Positions 37,402 through 46,956 are shown, counted from the stretch's first letter. The stretch is DNA of 59,962 nt from Lentilactobacillus dabitei (GCF_019061365.1 NZ_JAHPPD010000003.1:1-59962); one strand, 5' to 3'. A program made the numbers and translations. The notes: generated from the letters alone by a model not told the origin.

Positions 37402-37884
37402 TCACATACGCTCCTTAGAAAATTCTTGAACGGCTGCTTCGCAAATGGCTTGATCTTCTTCGATTAAGCCACCACTACAACCGATAGCACCAATCATCTG
37501 TCCATCCTCGATAAGTGGAATGCCCCCTGGGAATGAGACGAGCTTTCCATCAAGCATCGTTTCCATCTGATATAAAGGACCACCAGGTTGAATATCTTTA
37601 CTAATGTCCTTGGTTGGCTCTTTCATCGCAATGGCAGACCATGCTTTCTTTGGCGCTAATGTGGAGCTAACCAAGTTTGCATTTGGCATATGGTACAACA
37701 TCTGAACGGTTGTCGTGATATCCATAATACAAATTGTGACTCCAACGTGTAATTCGTCTGCCTTAGCAACAGCTGCGTCGATTACTTTTTCCATCTTATG
37801 ACGGTCAAATGCATTTGAAGCGGTTGCATTTGATCCCTTAGATAAAACTTCTTTTACGATTTGATTAATTTGTTCTTTATCCAT
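37402..37884 (-). CDS. PduO C-terminal/GlcG-HbpS-like protein with encapsulation-type helix
   Basis: A 160-residue protein. The C-terminal domain (about 35-160: VTICIMDITTTVQMLYHMPNAN, SFPGGIPLIEDGQMIGAIGCSGG) is the GlcG/HbpS domain that forms the C-terminal half of Salmonella PduO, which binds heme. Here it is a separate gene and carries a short N-terminal helix DKEQINQIVKEVLS of the encapsulation type. I chose the ATG at 37884 as the start because the AGAGGGG site is better spaced for it than for the ATG two codons earlier. It lies between pduO and pduP. Confidence 0.8.
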   Translation of the reverse strand: MDKEQINQIVKEVLSKGSNATASNAFDRHKMEKVIDAAVAKADELHVGVTICIMDITTTVQMLYHMPNANLVSSTLAPKKAWSAIAMKEPTKDISKDIQPGGPLYQMETMLDGKLVSFPGGIPLIEDGQMIGAIGCSGGLIEEDQAICEAAVQEFSKERM

Positions 37885-37890
37885 GGTCAT

Positions 37891-38466
37891 TTACCCCTCT
37901 ATCGCTTTACAGTATCGTTGAACAACTTTCTCGATAACCTTTTCCAGATAGTCCTGATGGTCTTCAGAACGGGCCATAATATACATGAAATCAGAAAGGC
38001 GATTGACATATCTCTCGATTTCCGGTCTTACGGGATTAACCTTCATAAACGCTACCAATTGTCGTTCAGCTCTTCTACATACCGTTCGACAAACATGAAG
38101 TTGAGCACCGGCAAGACTCGAACCCGGTAAAATGAAACTGTTAACTTTAGGCAATTGAGCAGTATAGTCATCAATAATTGACTCAAGATAATGAACATCG
38201 TCATCCGTTATAATTCTGCTTTGGGATCGGAACTTTTCAGCATCTTTAGTGGCAATTTCTCCCTGCAGGAAAAACATTCGGTATTCAACTCGCTGCAAGA
38301 TTTTCTTGTTGCGCTCGCTGATACAAAACTTATCAGCCAGTGAAATGTTGGCATTCAGTTCATCAAACGTTCCATAAGTTGAGACCCGCAAAGAGTCTTT
38401 AGATACTCGCTCGCCGTCAAAAAGGCTTGTTGATCCTTTATCGCCGCCCTTTGTGTAAATGGCCAT
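37891..38466 (-). CDS. pduO: ATP:cob(I)alamin adenosyltransferase PduO
   Basis: A 191-residue PduO-type adenosyltransferase that makes adenosylcobalamin for diol dehydratase. TKGGDKGSTSLFDGERVSKDS is the ATP-binding signature and CRTVCRRAERQLVAF with the following NRLSDFMYIMAR is the corrin-binding region. It lacks the C-terminal HbpS domain of enteric PduO, which is encoded by the next gene. Confidence 0.95.
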   Translation of the reverse strand: MAIYTKGGDKGSTSLFDGERVSKDSLRVSTYGTFDELNANISLADKFCISERNKKILQRVEYRMFFLQGEIATKDAEKFRSQSRIITDDDVHYLESIIDDYTAQLPKVNSFILPGSSLAGAQLHVCRTVCRRAERQLVAFMKVNPVRPEIERYVNRLSDFMYIMARSEDHQDYLEKVIEKVVQRYCKAIEG

Positions 38467-38484
38467 TTAAAATCCCTTCTTTTT

Positions 38485-38754
38485 TCATTTGTCGAATCGA
38501 TCAATAATTCCTACAATCGAACAATCATTTACATCGTTTTGGACTTGACTGACCGTAGCTCGTCTTGCACCGGCACCACGTACTAATAGTACATATTCGC
38601 CAATTCCGGCTCCAACTGTATCAGCAGCGACTTCTTCGGACTTCGTAGGCTTGCCTTCAGAATCCACTGGCTGAACAATCATTAGTTTTCGGCCAACCAA
38701 TGAACGATCTTTTTGGGTAGCTACGACGCTCCCCATTACTCGTGCCATATACAA
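38485..38754 (-). CDS. pduN: Microcompartment vertex protein PduN
   Basis: An 89-residue EutN/CcmL-type pentameric protein that closes the shell vertices. Signatures are ARVMGSVVATQKDRSLVGRKLMIVQP and DTVGAGIGEYVLLVRGAGARR. The start is a TTG at 38754 or the ATG at 38748. It overlaps the end of pduM. Confidence 0.93.
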   Translation of the reverse strand: MYMARVMGSVVATQKDRSLVGRKLMIVQPVDSEGKPTKSEEVAADTVGAGIGEYVLLVRGAGARRATVSQVQNDVNDCSIVGIIDRFDK

Positions 38755-39239
38755 TTTTCATCAGTCCTCATTTGTATTATCATTTGTTTCAGCTGACTAA
38801 TTTGTTCAGCCTCACCAGTAAGCTTTTGATTCGGAGTTACAACAACAATTGATTTATCCGGCAGCGTAGCAAGATCTGAACGACTGATTGCCTTCTGATA
38901 AAATGAAGTGACTGCCCGCTTTTGATCAACGACAAATGATACAGGCCAATCTAACAACATTTTTTTTGGAATAAAGTTGACCATCGATGAACTAATCTGA
39001 AAAGTAAAGTTTACTTGGAAACTAATCCCTTGTAATATCCACTTTGTCCAGGAATCGTCCAGATTCAGCCGGTAGATGTTGGCCAACAGTGGAATTGTCA
39101 CGTTATCAATGGTCACATTGGCATAATCTGTATAAACACCCTGATCGGGCACTAGTCCCTCACTGGAATAATCAACTTCGTAAGATTGGTGTTCGCGCTG
39201 CCTGATTTTAGCCAGTACTTGCTCAACAATATGATCCAT
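38736..39239 (-). CDS. pduM: Microcompartment protein PduM
   Basis: A 167-residue protein of the PduM family, needed for proper microcompartment assembly in Salmonella, function not settled. The N-terminus MDHIVEQVLAKIRQRE is an amphipathic helix of the encapsulation type. I took the ATG at 39239 with GGTGG close upstream; a TTG at 39251 is possible. It overlaps pduN. Confidence 0.85.
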   Translation of the reverse strand: MDHIVEQVLAKIRQREHQSYEVDYSSEGLVPDQGVYTDYANVTIDNVTIPLLANIYRLNLDDSWTKWILQGISFQVNFTFQISSSMVNFIPKKMLLDWPVSFVVDQKRAVTSFYQKAISRSDLATLPDKSIVVVTPNQKLTGEAEQISQLKQMIIQMRTDENCIWHE

Positions 39240-39273
39240 TTTGGCCACCAACCTTTGCTATTTGTTCAAAATC

Positions 39274-39915
39274 TCAACTTTCCTTTGGAAGAATAATGTG
39301 ACCAACCGTGTCACCACGAACATTAGCTGCACTTGCTTCATCAGTATCCAAATGCATTTCTGTGACAAAATCTTTTCTTGGACGACAAACAACATCATCA
39401 TACGTTGTCCGGCGTTCTGGCGAATCGATTCGTACAGAAACAATATCTCCTAGTTTGACACCAAAGCGTTGAGCATCTTCTAAACTCATATGGATGTGGC
39501 GTTTTGCAACAATGACTCCTTGAACCGTTATTTCAGCATCTGGCGTCTTAATTTTAACTGATGGGGCCCCATCGAGGTGACCAGACAAGCGAATGGGCGC
39601 ATCAATTCCAAGTGTAAAACACTCTGAACGGGCAATTTCAACTTGTGAATGTGAACGATTTGGCCCAAGCACACGAACATTTTCAATCTTTCCAGAAGGT
39701 CCAATCAGTGTTGCTGTTTGGTTGGTTGCAAATTCTTCTGGCTGCTTTAATCGTTTTAGTATCGTCATCTTTTGATTTGGAAATAATGTGTTATAGTCCT
39801 CATCGGTTAAATGGATATGATGATTTGATACACCAATTGGAATTCGATAAGGGTCATTTTGCTCATCAATTACTTGACGAATTATTTGTCGAATCTTATC
39901 TTCAGTAATTTCCAT
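39274..39915 (-). CDS. pduL: Phosphate propanoyltransferase PduL
   Basis: A 213-residue PduL phosphotransacylase that converts propionyl-CoA to propionyl-phosphate. The zinc-binding histidine motifs GVSNHHIHL and KRHIHM and the C-terminal TEMHLDTDEASAANV are visible. The N-terminal helix EDKIRQIIRQVIDEQ is the encapsulation peptide. Confidence 0.95.
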   Translation of the reverse strand: MEITEDKIRQIIRQVIDEQNDPYRIPIGVSNHHIHLTDEDYNTLFPNQKMTILKRLKQPEEFATNQTATLIGPSGKIENVRVLGPNRSHSQVEIARSECFTLGIDAPIRLSGHLDGAPSVKIKTPDAEITVQGVIVAKRHIHMSLEDAQRFGVKLGDIVSVRIDSPERRTTYDDVVCRPRKDFVTEMHLDTDEASAANVRGDTVGHIILPKES

Positions 39916-39947
39916 AAATCACTAACCGTCCTTAGATTGAATTTGAA

Positions 39948-40229
39948 TTATTTTTTGTCAATATTTGGCAAGATACCTTCAACTTCTGAATGTGGACGAG
40001 GAATGACGAATGAAGTTAATACTTCACCAACGTTTTCTGCAGCAGAAACTCCTGCGTCAACGGCAGCTTTAACGGCACCAACATCACCACGGACCATAAC
40101 AGTTACCAACCCACTACCAATCTTTTCTTGACCAATTAAAACAACGTTAGCTGCTTTAACCATTGCATCGGCTGCTTCGATAGAGCCAACTAATCCTTTT
40201 GTTTCGATCATTCCAAGTGCGTTATTCAT
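39948..40229 (-). CDS. pduJ: Hexameric microcompartment shell protein PduJ
   Basis: A 93-residue single BMC-domain protein ([43 protein letters not shown]), nearly identical in its core to PduA of this locus. The two probably arose by duplication and form the bulk shell tiles. The good ribosome binding site is AGGAGG. Confidence 0.95.
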   Translation of the reverse strand: MNNALGMIETKGLVGSIEAADAMVKAANVVLIGQEKIGSGLVTVMVRGDVGAVKAAVDAGVSAAENVGEVLTSFVIPRPHSEVEGILPNIDKK

Positions 40230-40250
40230 AATAAATTCCTCCTAATTTGT

Positions 40251-40895
40251 TTACTTCTTAGTTTGTTTTCTAGGTGTTCGTCGAGTATTTGACCGCTTAC
40301 TACGTGCTGCCTGACTCGTAGACTTACTAGTTGTTTTAGAACTAGTGGACTTTGTGGTGGCAGCCCTCGTAGTTGCCGGCTTATTATCTGACTTATCGGC
40401 AGGCTTTGTTGCCGCTTGAGCTGTCGGCTTTGTTTCAGACTTTGACTCATCCTTCTTAGTAGAAGCAGAACCAGGCGTGGTACTTGACCCACCATTAGAA
40501 CCACCACCTTTTGGACCGTCATCTTTTGGATTGGCGTTGGTAGCTGATCCGCCATCCGGTCCATCATCATCTGGGCCATCGTCATCGGAATCATCATATT
40601 CAGTTGCAGCATCAAATTTACTCTTGATGGCATCATTTTTACCTAACTCGCTAATTCCCGGTGCAGGATTGGCAATTACCATCGAGCCAGCAACCCGATC
40701 GCCCATTTCGCCTTTCCCAGCATCAATCGCTGCTTCAACAGCGGCAACATCGCCAGTAACTGAAACGGTAATCCAACCATTACCTTTTGTATTCTCAAGA
40801 AACTTTAATTGAACTTGAGCAGTTTTAAGCATTCTATCAGCAGCAACGATCGCACCAGACAGACCCTCGACTTCTAGATATCCAATTGATTCCAT
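40251..40895 (-). CDS. pduK: Microcompartment shell protein PduK with long low-complexity tail
   Basis: A 214-residue protein. Residues 1-85 are a BMC domain (IGYLEVEGLSGAIVAADRMLK, VSVTGDVAAVEAAIDAG). Residues 95-140 are rich in Asp, Gly and Pro, and 140-214 rich in Ser, Thr, Lys and Arg, ending very basic. The iron-sulphur cysteine motif reported for enteric PduK is absent. The charged tail may touch cargo or the outside of the shell. It is the first gene after pduH. Confidence 0.9.
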   Translation of the reverse strand: MESIGYLEVEGLSGAIVAADRMLKTAQVQLKFLENTKGNGWITVSVTGDVAAVEAAIDAGKGEMGDRVAGSMVIANPAPGISELGKNDAIKSKFDAATEYDDSDDDGPDDDGPDGGSATNANPKDDGPKGGGSNGGSSTTPGSASTKKDESKSETKPTAQAATKPADKSDNKPATTRAATTKSTSSKTTSKSTSQAARSKRSNTRRTPRKQTKK

Positions 40896-40912
40896 AAATC
40901 ACTCACCTGTCC

Positions 40913-41266
40913 TTATTTCTTAAATGGTACTCCTTTGACCAATCTTGCGGCATTGGCACCGATCTTTCTGACATTTGTCGGATTGTCGATAGGAACCACA
41001 AAAAGTGGCTCATTTGGGTTTAAATTTTTGTAATGAACCACAATTTGTTGATCGTCAAACGAGATGCCAACCGATAAACGTGAGGCCACTGCCGCTTGAT
41101 AGGCTCGATCGACAGCTGAACTAGAATCCGCTACCTGTATCATTTGGAAAGGAATTTGCTCCTCTTCGATTCCATGTAGCATTGGTTCCAAATTGCCAGG
41201 AAGTTTGTTATTCAATTTGTCGGATAAAGCTATTAAAATTGCCGGTCTATCATTATCGATTGCCAT
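40913..41266 (-). CDS. pduH: Diol dehydratase reactivase small subunit PduH
   Basis: A 117-residue reactivase beta subunit (RPAILIALSDKLNNKLPGNLEPMLHGIEEEQIPFQ, SSAVDRAYQAAVASRLSVGISF). It works with PduG to exchange damaged cofactor on diol dehydratase. It begins 3 bp after the pduG stop. Confidence 0.94.
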   Translation of the reverse strand: MAIDNDRPAILIALSDKLNNKLPGNLEPMLHGIEEEQIPFQMIQVADSSSAVDRAYQAAVASRLSVGISFDDQQIVVHYKNLNPNEPLFVVPIDNPTNVRKIGANAARLVKGVPFKK

Positions 41267-41269
41267 GTG

Positions 41270-43099
41270 CTATCCTCTTTTCTCGCTTGAATATGAAAGA
41301 ATTAACCCAGTTGCAACGGCGTTTCGTGGGCCTTCAATTGACCGAATGTTTCCACGCCCAGCTACCAAGTTATAATGTGACAATGCATCAGTCACAAGTT
41401 GAGGAATTTCAAAATCAAGAGCAGATCCTCCAACGATCACAACAAACGGAATATCTCGAATGTTTCCTGTTGGACTAACATGTCTCAAAGCCCGGAGTGC
41501 ATTCGTTACAAATACTCGTTTCTTGGCAGTTTGTCGGACAATCTTGACTTTCTCAATACTCAGATTACCCGGAAGTGGCTCATAACCATCTGGCTTAATT
41601 GCAACAACTCTCGCAAACAAATTTGATGGCAAGGGTTTCTCAAAGAATTGAACTGAGCCATCTTCATGTCTCAACTGAAAGAGATTTTCTACTTTAGCAA
41701 GCGGATAACGCTTAATGTCCTCAGCCAAGTAAATATCATCTAGTCCAAGCTCAGAGTTGATTATCATTGTAACCATATCCCCAGCACCAGCAAGATGAAT
41801 TGCGACCTTTTTATCCTCTTTATTAATAATTGATGCGTCAGTAGACCCAGCACCTAAATCTAGGATCGCCATTGGTTTACTGGTACCTGGAGTTGTTAAT
41901 GCGCCTAATATTGCAGCTTCAGCTTCAGCCCCACCAATTTCAACAGGAACGCGCAAATCTTGTTCAATCAAGTTCGCAATAATTTGCATTTGTAAATGAT
42001 CCGATTTAACCATTGCAGCAATTCCAACTGCTTGCTCCATGGAGAACTCGCCGGCAAGTCCGCCAGTAACCTTAACCGGAACGGAGGTATTAACTGCAAG
42101 TAAATCCTGGATAGCAATATCTTGATTTTGCTTGCCGGTCAAATCAGCCATCGTTTGCCGAACCTTTTCAAGCATACCGCCAACGTTAGTTCCTGACTTA
42201 CCAGTGATATCATCAATTGAATCAAACTCATTAACCGCTTTCATAATTGCTTCAGCACCCGCGGCAACATCAACTTGAGCTTTTCCTTTATTACCAGTAA
42301 TATAAACAGTTCCGGCAGGAATTACCCGAGCTTTAACATCACCTTTTGGTGTTTTAATCACAACCGCTGAGCGATTTCCAATCAATGCCCTGGCAACCGG
42401 TACAATGTTTTTCGTTTCTTCAGATGTTAATCCGAATAGAGTCGCAATCCCATACGGATTAGATAATTGAGAAATAACTTTACCCTGTGGGGCAACTTCA
42501 ACAGCTGCTAGCATCCCTAATGGAACTTTATCAATTCGGGCAACTTCATCAACAATCGGAATTTTGTTTTGTAATCGATTATCAACGAGGACACCATCAT
42601 CACTTTGCATAATCGCAGCGGTAATATGGAAGCCCGATGCGACATATGCATCAATTAGCTTTGCCGCATCAGCAAAATCAACATCTTTAGGAATCAAAAC
42701 AATGTAGTTGCGTGAATGATCACTTTCATGAAGTAATTGTAAAAGTTGAACCGTATATCCAGAACCCGTTCCTACACCACCTGGAGTACCAGGATTATGA
42801 CCAATCATCGTTGACTCGGTAATAATCGTTTCAGTAATCGTTTCCATCGCAACATCACCAATAACTGGTGTTGCTTCATTAATTCTTATCAAATTAACTG
42901 ACGACAGATCGGTATGAGTAGAATTCAAAACATTGTCAATTGACTTTTTAACGCCAATCAAATTCTGCTTTGTTCCTTTAATTCCAGTTGTAGCTGCAAT
43001 TCCCGATCCCAGAAATTTAACTTCGCCACTATCAGACACATCAGCGAGGGCAACTTCAGTTGAAGAATTACCAATATCAACACCAATCACACGTGTCAT
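41270..43099 (-). CDS. pduG: Diol dehydratase reactivase large subunit PduG
   Basis: A 609-residue ASKHA-fold ATPase. VIGVDIGNSSTEVAL and LDLGAGSTDASII are its phosphate-binding loops, and GHNPGTPGGVGTGSG is a family signature. It releases damaged cobalamin from PduCDE with ATP. It appears full-length. Confidence 0.96.
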   Translation of the reverse strand: MTRVIGVDIGNSSTEVALADVSDSGEVKFLGSGIAATTGIKGTKQNLIGVKKSIDNVLNSTHTDLSSVNLIRINEATPVIGDVAMETITETIITESTMIGHNPGTPGGVGTGSGYTVQLLQLLHESDHSRNYIVLIPKDVDFADAAKLIDAYVASGFHITAAIMQSDDGVLVDNRLQNKIPIVDEVARIDKVPLGMLAAVEVAPQGKVISQLSNPYGIATLFGLTSEETKNIVPVARALIGNRSAVVIKTPKGDVKARVIPAGTVYITGNKGKAQVDVAAGAEAIMKAVNEFDSIDDITGKSGTNVGGMLEKVRQTMADLTGKQNQDIAIQDLLAVNTSVPVKVTGGLAGEFSMEQAVGIAAMVKSDHLQMQIIANLIEQDLRVPVEIGGAEAEAAILGALTTPGTSKPMAILDLGAGSTDASIINKEDKKVAIHLAGAGDMVTMIINSELGLDDIYLAEDIKRYPLAKVENLFQLRHEDGSVQFFEKPLPSNLFARVVAIKPDGYEPLPGNLSIEKVKIVRQTAKKRVFVTNALRALRHVSPTGNIRDIPFVVIVGGSALDFEIPQLVTDALSHYNLVAGRGNIRSIEGPRNAVATGLILSYSSEKRG

Positions 43100-43120
43100 G
43101 CTAAAACCCCTAACTAGATA

Positions 43121-43642
43121 TTAATTATCACCTTTAAGTTTCTTGTTCTTCTCATAGTTTTCAGCAGCTTCTGCAAACCAATTTGCACAAACAGGTGCAT
43201 TATATTTATCTCGCAGTTCGCTCGACATATCTAATAATTCTTGCTTACTTGAACGATAAGGACGTAAAGCATTATATAGTTGAAGAAGCCGATCATCAGG
43301 AATTTGAGTTAATTCTGCAGCTCTCTGGAAGTTCTTCTGAATTGCAACTCGTCCAGCGCTAGCAGCAATTTGCCCCTGCATACGCAGTGTATCTGGGGTA
43401 ATTCGTAAATCCTTTGGGCCAACAGTGCCATCAACAACATTATCTAGTGTGATGTCATGTAAGCTCTTTCCTGTTGGGGATTTAACCTTATCAGGATGTT
43501 TTTCAAAAAGTGGATAATCATTTCGACCTAGTTCACTATCAGAATTTGTCGGAGTTGAAGTTGATGTTGAACTGGATGCTGATGAGTTTTCATCTTTCAA
43601 CTGACTCATGATTTTATTTACTAATGAATCTACCTCGCTCAT
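43121..43642 (-). CDS. pduE: Propanediol dehydratase small subunit PduE
   Basis: A 173-residue gamma subunit of B12-dependent diol dehydratase. NDYPLFEKHPDKVKSPTGKSLHDITLDNV and PYRSSKQELLDM are conserved. The N-terminal VDSLVNKIMSQLKDE helix resembles an encapsulation sequence, followed by a Ser/Thr linker. Confidence 0.95.
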   Translation of the reverse strand: MSEVDSLVNKIMSQLKDENSSASSSTSTSTPTNSDSELGRNDYPLFEKHPDKVKSPTGKSLHDITLDNVVDGTVGPKDLRITPDTLRMQGQIAASAGRVAIQKNFQRAAELTQIPDDRLLQLYNALRPYRSSKQELLDMSSELRDKYNAPVCANWFAEAAENYEKNKKLKGDN

Positions 43643-43653
43643 ATTGACCCTCC

Positions 43654-44364
43654 TTAATTAAATGATACTTGAATTTCATCGGACGGTTTACCAGGAACTA
43701 CCTGCTTCGTTTCTTGAATATGCATCAAAGCAGACAATGCTTGATATTGCACACGAGCCATCTGATCATTCACAGTAGGAACAGGATTAGGAGACATCCC
43801 TTTTGCATATTGAGCTGCGTTTTTACCAATTGCTCGATACGTATCCAATGTCAGCACCGGTGCCTGTGGGAATAATTCCAAATTACTCAATGGTTCTTGG
43901 TCCTTTTGATGAATGATCGCTGTTCCTTTTGATTGAATCGCAACAGAAATTCCAGAACCTGAAAGTTGATCAGCGTCAACAGAACAGAAAGAAACGTCTG
44001 AGGTACGATAGACTTTTACAACCCGAGCCTTCAAACCTTCCTCTTCAATTCCGGCAATAACCTGACGTAAAACATCCTTATGAGGTAATTTGGTCATTGT
44101 TCGTGTTAATACTTCTGCAAATGCTGGCGCAACCGCGATGACAACTTCATCTTTTGACAATCCTGGTTTGGCTACGCCAACATGTTTGAACCAGTCAACT
44201 GGTTTGATATCAGAAGTCTGACTACTTGAAGGTGCAGCTTGAGTTGCTGTCGCTGCTGAGTTTCCAGAATCATTAAACGAAATTGGTGTATCAGTGTTTT
44301 TCATTTCACCTATAACGTCTTTAATAATACTTCTTAATAATGTTTCATCTATTTCTTGACTCAT
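43654..44364 (-). CDS. pduD: Propanediol dehydratase medium subunit PduD
   Basis: A 236-residue beta subunit carrying the core [47 protein letters not shown] and [19 protein letters not shown], which forms half of the cobalamin pocket. The N-terminal helix [18 protein letters not shown] is the known encapsulation signal of the dehydratase. Confidence 0.95.
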   Translation of the reverse strand: MSQEIDETLLRSIIKDVIGEMKNTDTPISFNDSGNSAATATQAAPSSSQTSDIKPVDWFKHVGVAKPGLSKDEVVIAVAPAFAEVLTRTMTKLPHKDVLRQVIAGIEEEGLKARVVKVYRTSDVSFCSVDADQLSGSGISVAIQSKGTAIIHQKDQEPLSNLELFPQAPVLTLDTYRAIGKNAAQYAKGMSPNPVPTVNDQMARVQYQALSALMHIQETKQVVPGKPSDEIQVSFN

Positions 44365-44392
44365 CTAAATTTGCCTCCCTTCAAAAGTCGTA

Positions 44393-46069
44393 CTAGAAGT
44401 CCATATGTTGTGGATCCATAGCCCATGGAATATCTTTAATCTTGTCCCATGTGTCTTTATCTTCCCACAAACGGTACCCAGTACCAGGGCCTTGATAATC
44501 GTTAGGATTGTCAATAGCTGAAATGCAGTGCCAATTCTTATCAAAAATGGCAGACGTTTGAAGGTAATCACCACAAACTTTTTGCTGTGCCAAAGCAAGA
44601 ACAGCTTGAGCAACATCGTTAAATCCGTGATCATGAAGTGCCTTAATGATATCTGAAACAGTAATACCACGATCCATTAAGTCTTGTGCTGCCTTCATAT
44701 CCTGAACCATATCTCGCTTAGGCATATCGTCTGAGTTGCTTGCATAAGTTGCAGCTTCAACTTCTTCATCAGTAATTGCTGGTAATCCTAATCCATCAAA
44801 AACAGCTTGAATTGCCTTAGCGGCTTTATTTCTGATCTTAATAGCATCTTCTTCATGGATAGGTAAAATACCACCGTTAACAGCCAAATCACGTTCCATT
44901 GCGCAATAATCATCATAATCTAAAACATCCATGTTAGAACCTGCGAAGGTGTTGTCACGGTTTTCTTCAGCAGCATAACCGGATGAAATGTAGTCAGTTC
45001 CGGCAATGAATTGACCAATCATTCGTTCAGTTCGACGAATATCAGAATGTGAGAATGCTTGATCACAACCAGAAGCACACTCAATATCCATCATCATGCA
45101 CATCAAGTTTTCACCAAGGACTTCACGGATACCACCGGGCACAGCACCTGGGATACCAATACAACTAACACCACCGTTTTGTAATCCTTGAACACCTGAT
45201 GCTTTGGTAATAAAGATACAACGAGCTTCCAAGTACAGCATTGATTTGCCTTCAGTGTAGCCCATCATAACTTCTGAACCAGCACCTGAAGTAAATCGCA
45301 TCTTCAATCCACGAGATGCATAACATGAAGCCAAGAACCCTTTTGACCAAGGTGTATCATCACCATCAGTAAATACTCGGTCGGTTCCATAAACTGAAAT
45401 AGTTTCAGCGTAAGCAGTGAATCCACGCATCCCTAAACTCAATTCTTCAGATTCCTCAACAGAACATTGAGTAATAACACCTGGACGACCTGTTTGTGAC
45501 CCAACCATAATTGAAATGGCATTCATTGGGGCATAACGGGCAATCGCAGTAGTCGTTTCTTGTTCTGGAAATCCTCGAAGAGCAGCTTCAGCAGCATCAG
45601 CAGCGATTTCAACTGGGTTATCCAAAGTGTTAGTAATATGACATTGAGTAGCCGGTGTTCGACGTGGTCGCATCTTTTGAACAGCCACAATCATTTCACC
45701 AAAGTTTAACTTGCTAATAACTTCCTCGGCTTTGGCTGGGGTGATGGCCGTAGTGTATTTAATGATTTCTGAACGCGATACATTAGGATCAACAAGCATG
45801 TGAGCAATCTTTAATGAATCAGTGTTCATTGCCATTTCAGCATTGTCCAAATTAAGACCATATTCTGCAATGTACTTATCAATTAAATCAAAGTCTTCTT
45901 TTTTCTTACCATCAAGTTCAGTAATTTCACCGTTCTCTAATTTGATACTAGGCTTAGGATCGTTCTTACCTTCCAGGGCAACTAATCCTTCGTCATCCCA
46001 CTCTTTAACAAAACCATCCAAATGAACTGGACGTTTCTCTAATTTTTCAAATCTCTTTTGACGTTTCAA
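44393..46069 (-). CDS. pduC: Propanediol (glycerol) dehydratase large subunit PduC
   Basis: A 558-residue alpha subunit of the adenosylcobalamin-dependent diol dehydratase, which converts 1,2-propanediol to propionaldehyde or glycerol to 3-hydroxypropionaldehyde. The barrel segments PTPATQCHITN-like TPATQCHITNTLDNP, SGAGSEVMMGYTEGKSMLYLEARC and GGIREVLGENL are clear. The start is a TTG at 46069 behind AAAGGAGGA. It appears complete. Confidence 0.97.
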   Translation of the reverse strand: MKRQKRFEKLEKRPVHLDGFVKEWDDEGLVALEGKNDPKPSIKLENGEITELDGKKKEDFDLIDKYIAEYGLNLDNAEMAMNTDSLKIAHMLVDPNVSRSEIIKYTTAITPAKAEEVISKLNFGEMIVAVQKMRPRRTPATQCHITNTLDNPVEIAADAAEAALRGFPEQETTTAIARYAPMNAISIMVGSQTGRPGVITQCSVEESEELSLGMRGFTAYAETISVYGTDRVFTDGDDTPWSKGFLASCYASRGLKMRFTSGAGSEVMMGYTEGKSMLYLEARCIFITKASGVQGLQNGGVSCIGIPGAVPGGIREVLGENLMCMMMDIECASGCDQAFSHSDIRRTERMIGQFIAGTDYISSGYAAEENRDNTFAGSNMDVLDYDDYCAMERDLAVNGGILPIHEEDAIKIRNKAAKAIQAVFDGLGLPAITDEEVEAATYASNSDDMPKRDMVQDMKAAQDLMDRGITVSDIIKALHDHGFNDVAQAVLALAQQKVCGDYLQTSAIFDKNWHCISAIDNPNDYQGPGTGYRLWEDKDTWDKIKDIPWAMDPQHMDF

Positions 46070-46087
46070 TTGTGTTCCTCCTTTCGA

Positions 46088-46912
46088 CTACTTAATGTAA
46101 GATGGGAAGTCATTAACGGGCTTCTCACCCATCGCACCAAGTAATTTCAGTCCGACTTCTCGGCCGGCCTTAACGGCTTGTCTTACGGCACCTGAATCAC
46201 CACTAATATGAACCATCCCTTCGTTTGAGAAGCTGGTTCCATGCCCTGGCGATGCAAATGATAAAACATTAACACTAGCCGTTTTAATTGCGGTATCGGC
46301 CATAATGACTCCGATGCCTGAAGGAGCACCACAAATCAAACCGTATGCTTTACCTTCTGGAGCACCAAATGCTGCGTGACAAGCACCTGCTGCCCGAGCA
46401 GTGAATTGTAATTCCAAATGGCCAGCCGCCGAATTATAAACGTCGCCAAAGGTCGTACTCAACGTGTCTAACGCAACCTTAATGGCTGAACGTACATCCG
46501 ATGGGTCATACCCACCAATTAAAATTAAGGAACCATGTCCAGCACCGCCCTTTGTATCACGGGGGAGCTCGATATCGATTACTTCTGTATTGGTTGCTTT
46601 AACTGCTTCATCCATGGCCATAATATGTGGCCCAGCTCCAGAACGAGCACTTAGTACACCCAATACTGAATACCTCTTAGTTACATGAAGTTGATCTAAC
46701 AATAAAGGATCAACACTTGGAATACACATTCCAATGGTGTCACCGATTTTTCGAGTTCCAACTAATTCAGGAACGGCACTAGTAGAGTTTAAGAAATCAT
46801 TCATTTGCTGTCCTCCTGACGACTTTGACTGATCCTCACCCTTAACCGAAATACCTTTTTTCATCATTTCGTTAAGGACTTGCTCAACTAACGCATCATT
46901 ATCTTTATCCAT
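46088..46912 (-). CDS. pduB: Microcompartment shell protein PduB (and shorter PduB')
   Basis: A 274-residue tandem-BMC trimeric shell protein. The N-terminal extension with helix DALVEQVLNEMMKKG (1-36) is the part thought to tie cargo to the shell. An internal ATG at 46804 (MNDFLNSTSAVPELVG) has its own strong ribosome binding site, so a shorter PduB' of 238 residues is predicted, as in Salmonella. It follows pduA by 44 bp. Confidence 0.95.
   Translation of the reverse strand: MDKDNDALVEQVLNEMMKKGISVKGEDQSKSSGGQQMNDFLNSTSAVPELVGTRKIGDTIGMCIPSVDPLLLDQLHVTKRYSVLGVLSARSGAGPHIMAMDEAVKATNTEVIDIELPRDTKGGAGHGSLILIGGYDPSDVRSAIKVALDTLSTTFGDVYNSAAGHLELQFTARAAGACHAAFGAPEGKAYGLICGAPSGIGVIMADTAIKTASVNVLSFASPGHGTSFSNEGMVHISGDSGAVRQAVKAGREVGLKLLGAMGEKPVNDFPSYIK
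46804..46816 (-). promoter_or_regulatory. Internal Shine-Dalgarno and start for PduB'
   Basis: On the minus strand AGGAGGA at 46811-46816 is followed after seven bases by ATG at 46804, in frame with pduB. This site is stronger than that of full-length PduB, whose upstream sequence is only TAGGT. Confidence 0.75.
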
Positions 46913-46956
46913 AATTATTACCTACATAATCATCAAATTTTTTCTAAATTATCAGT

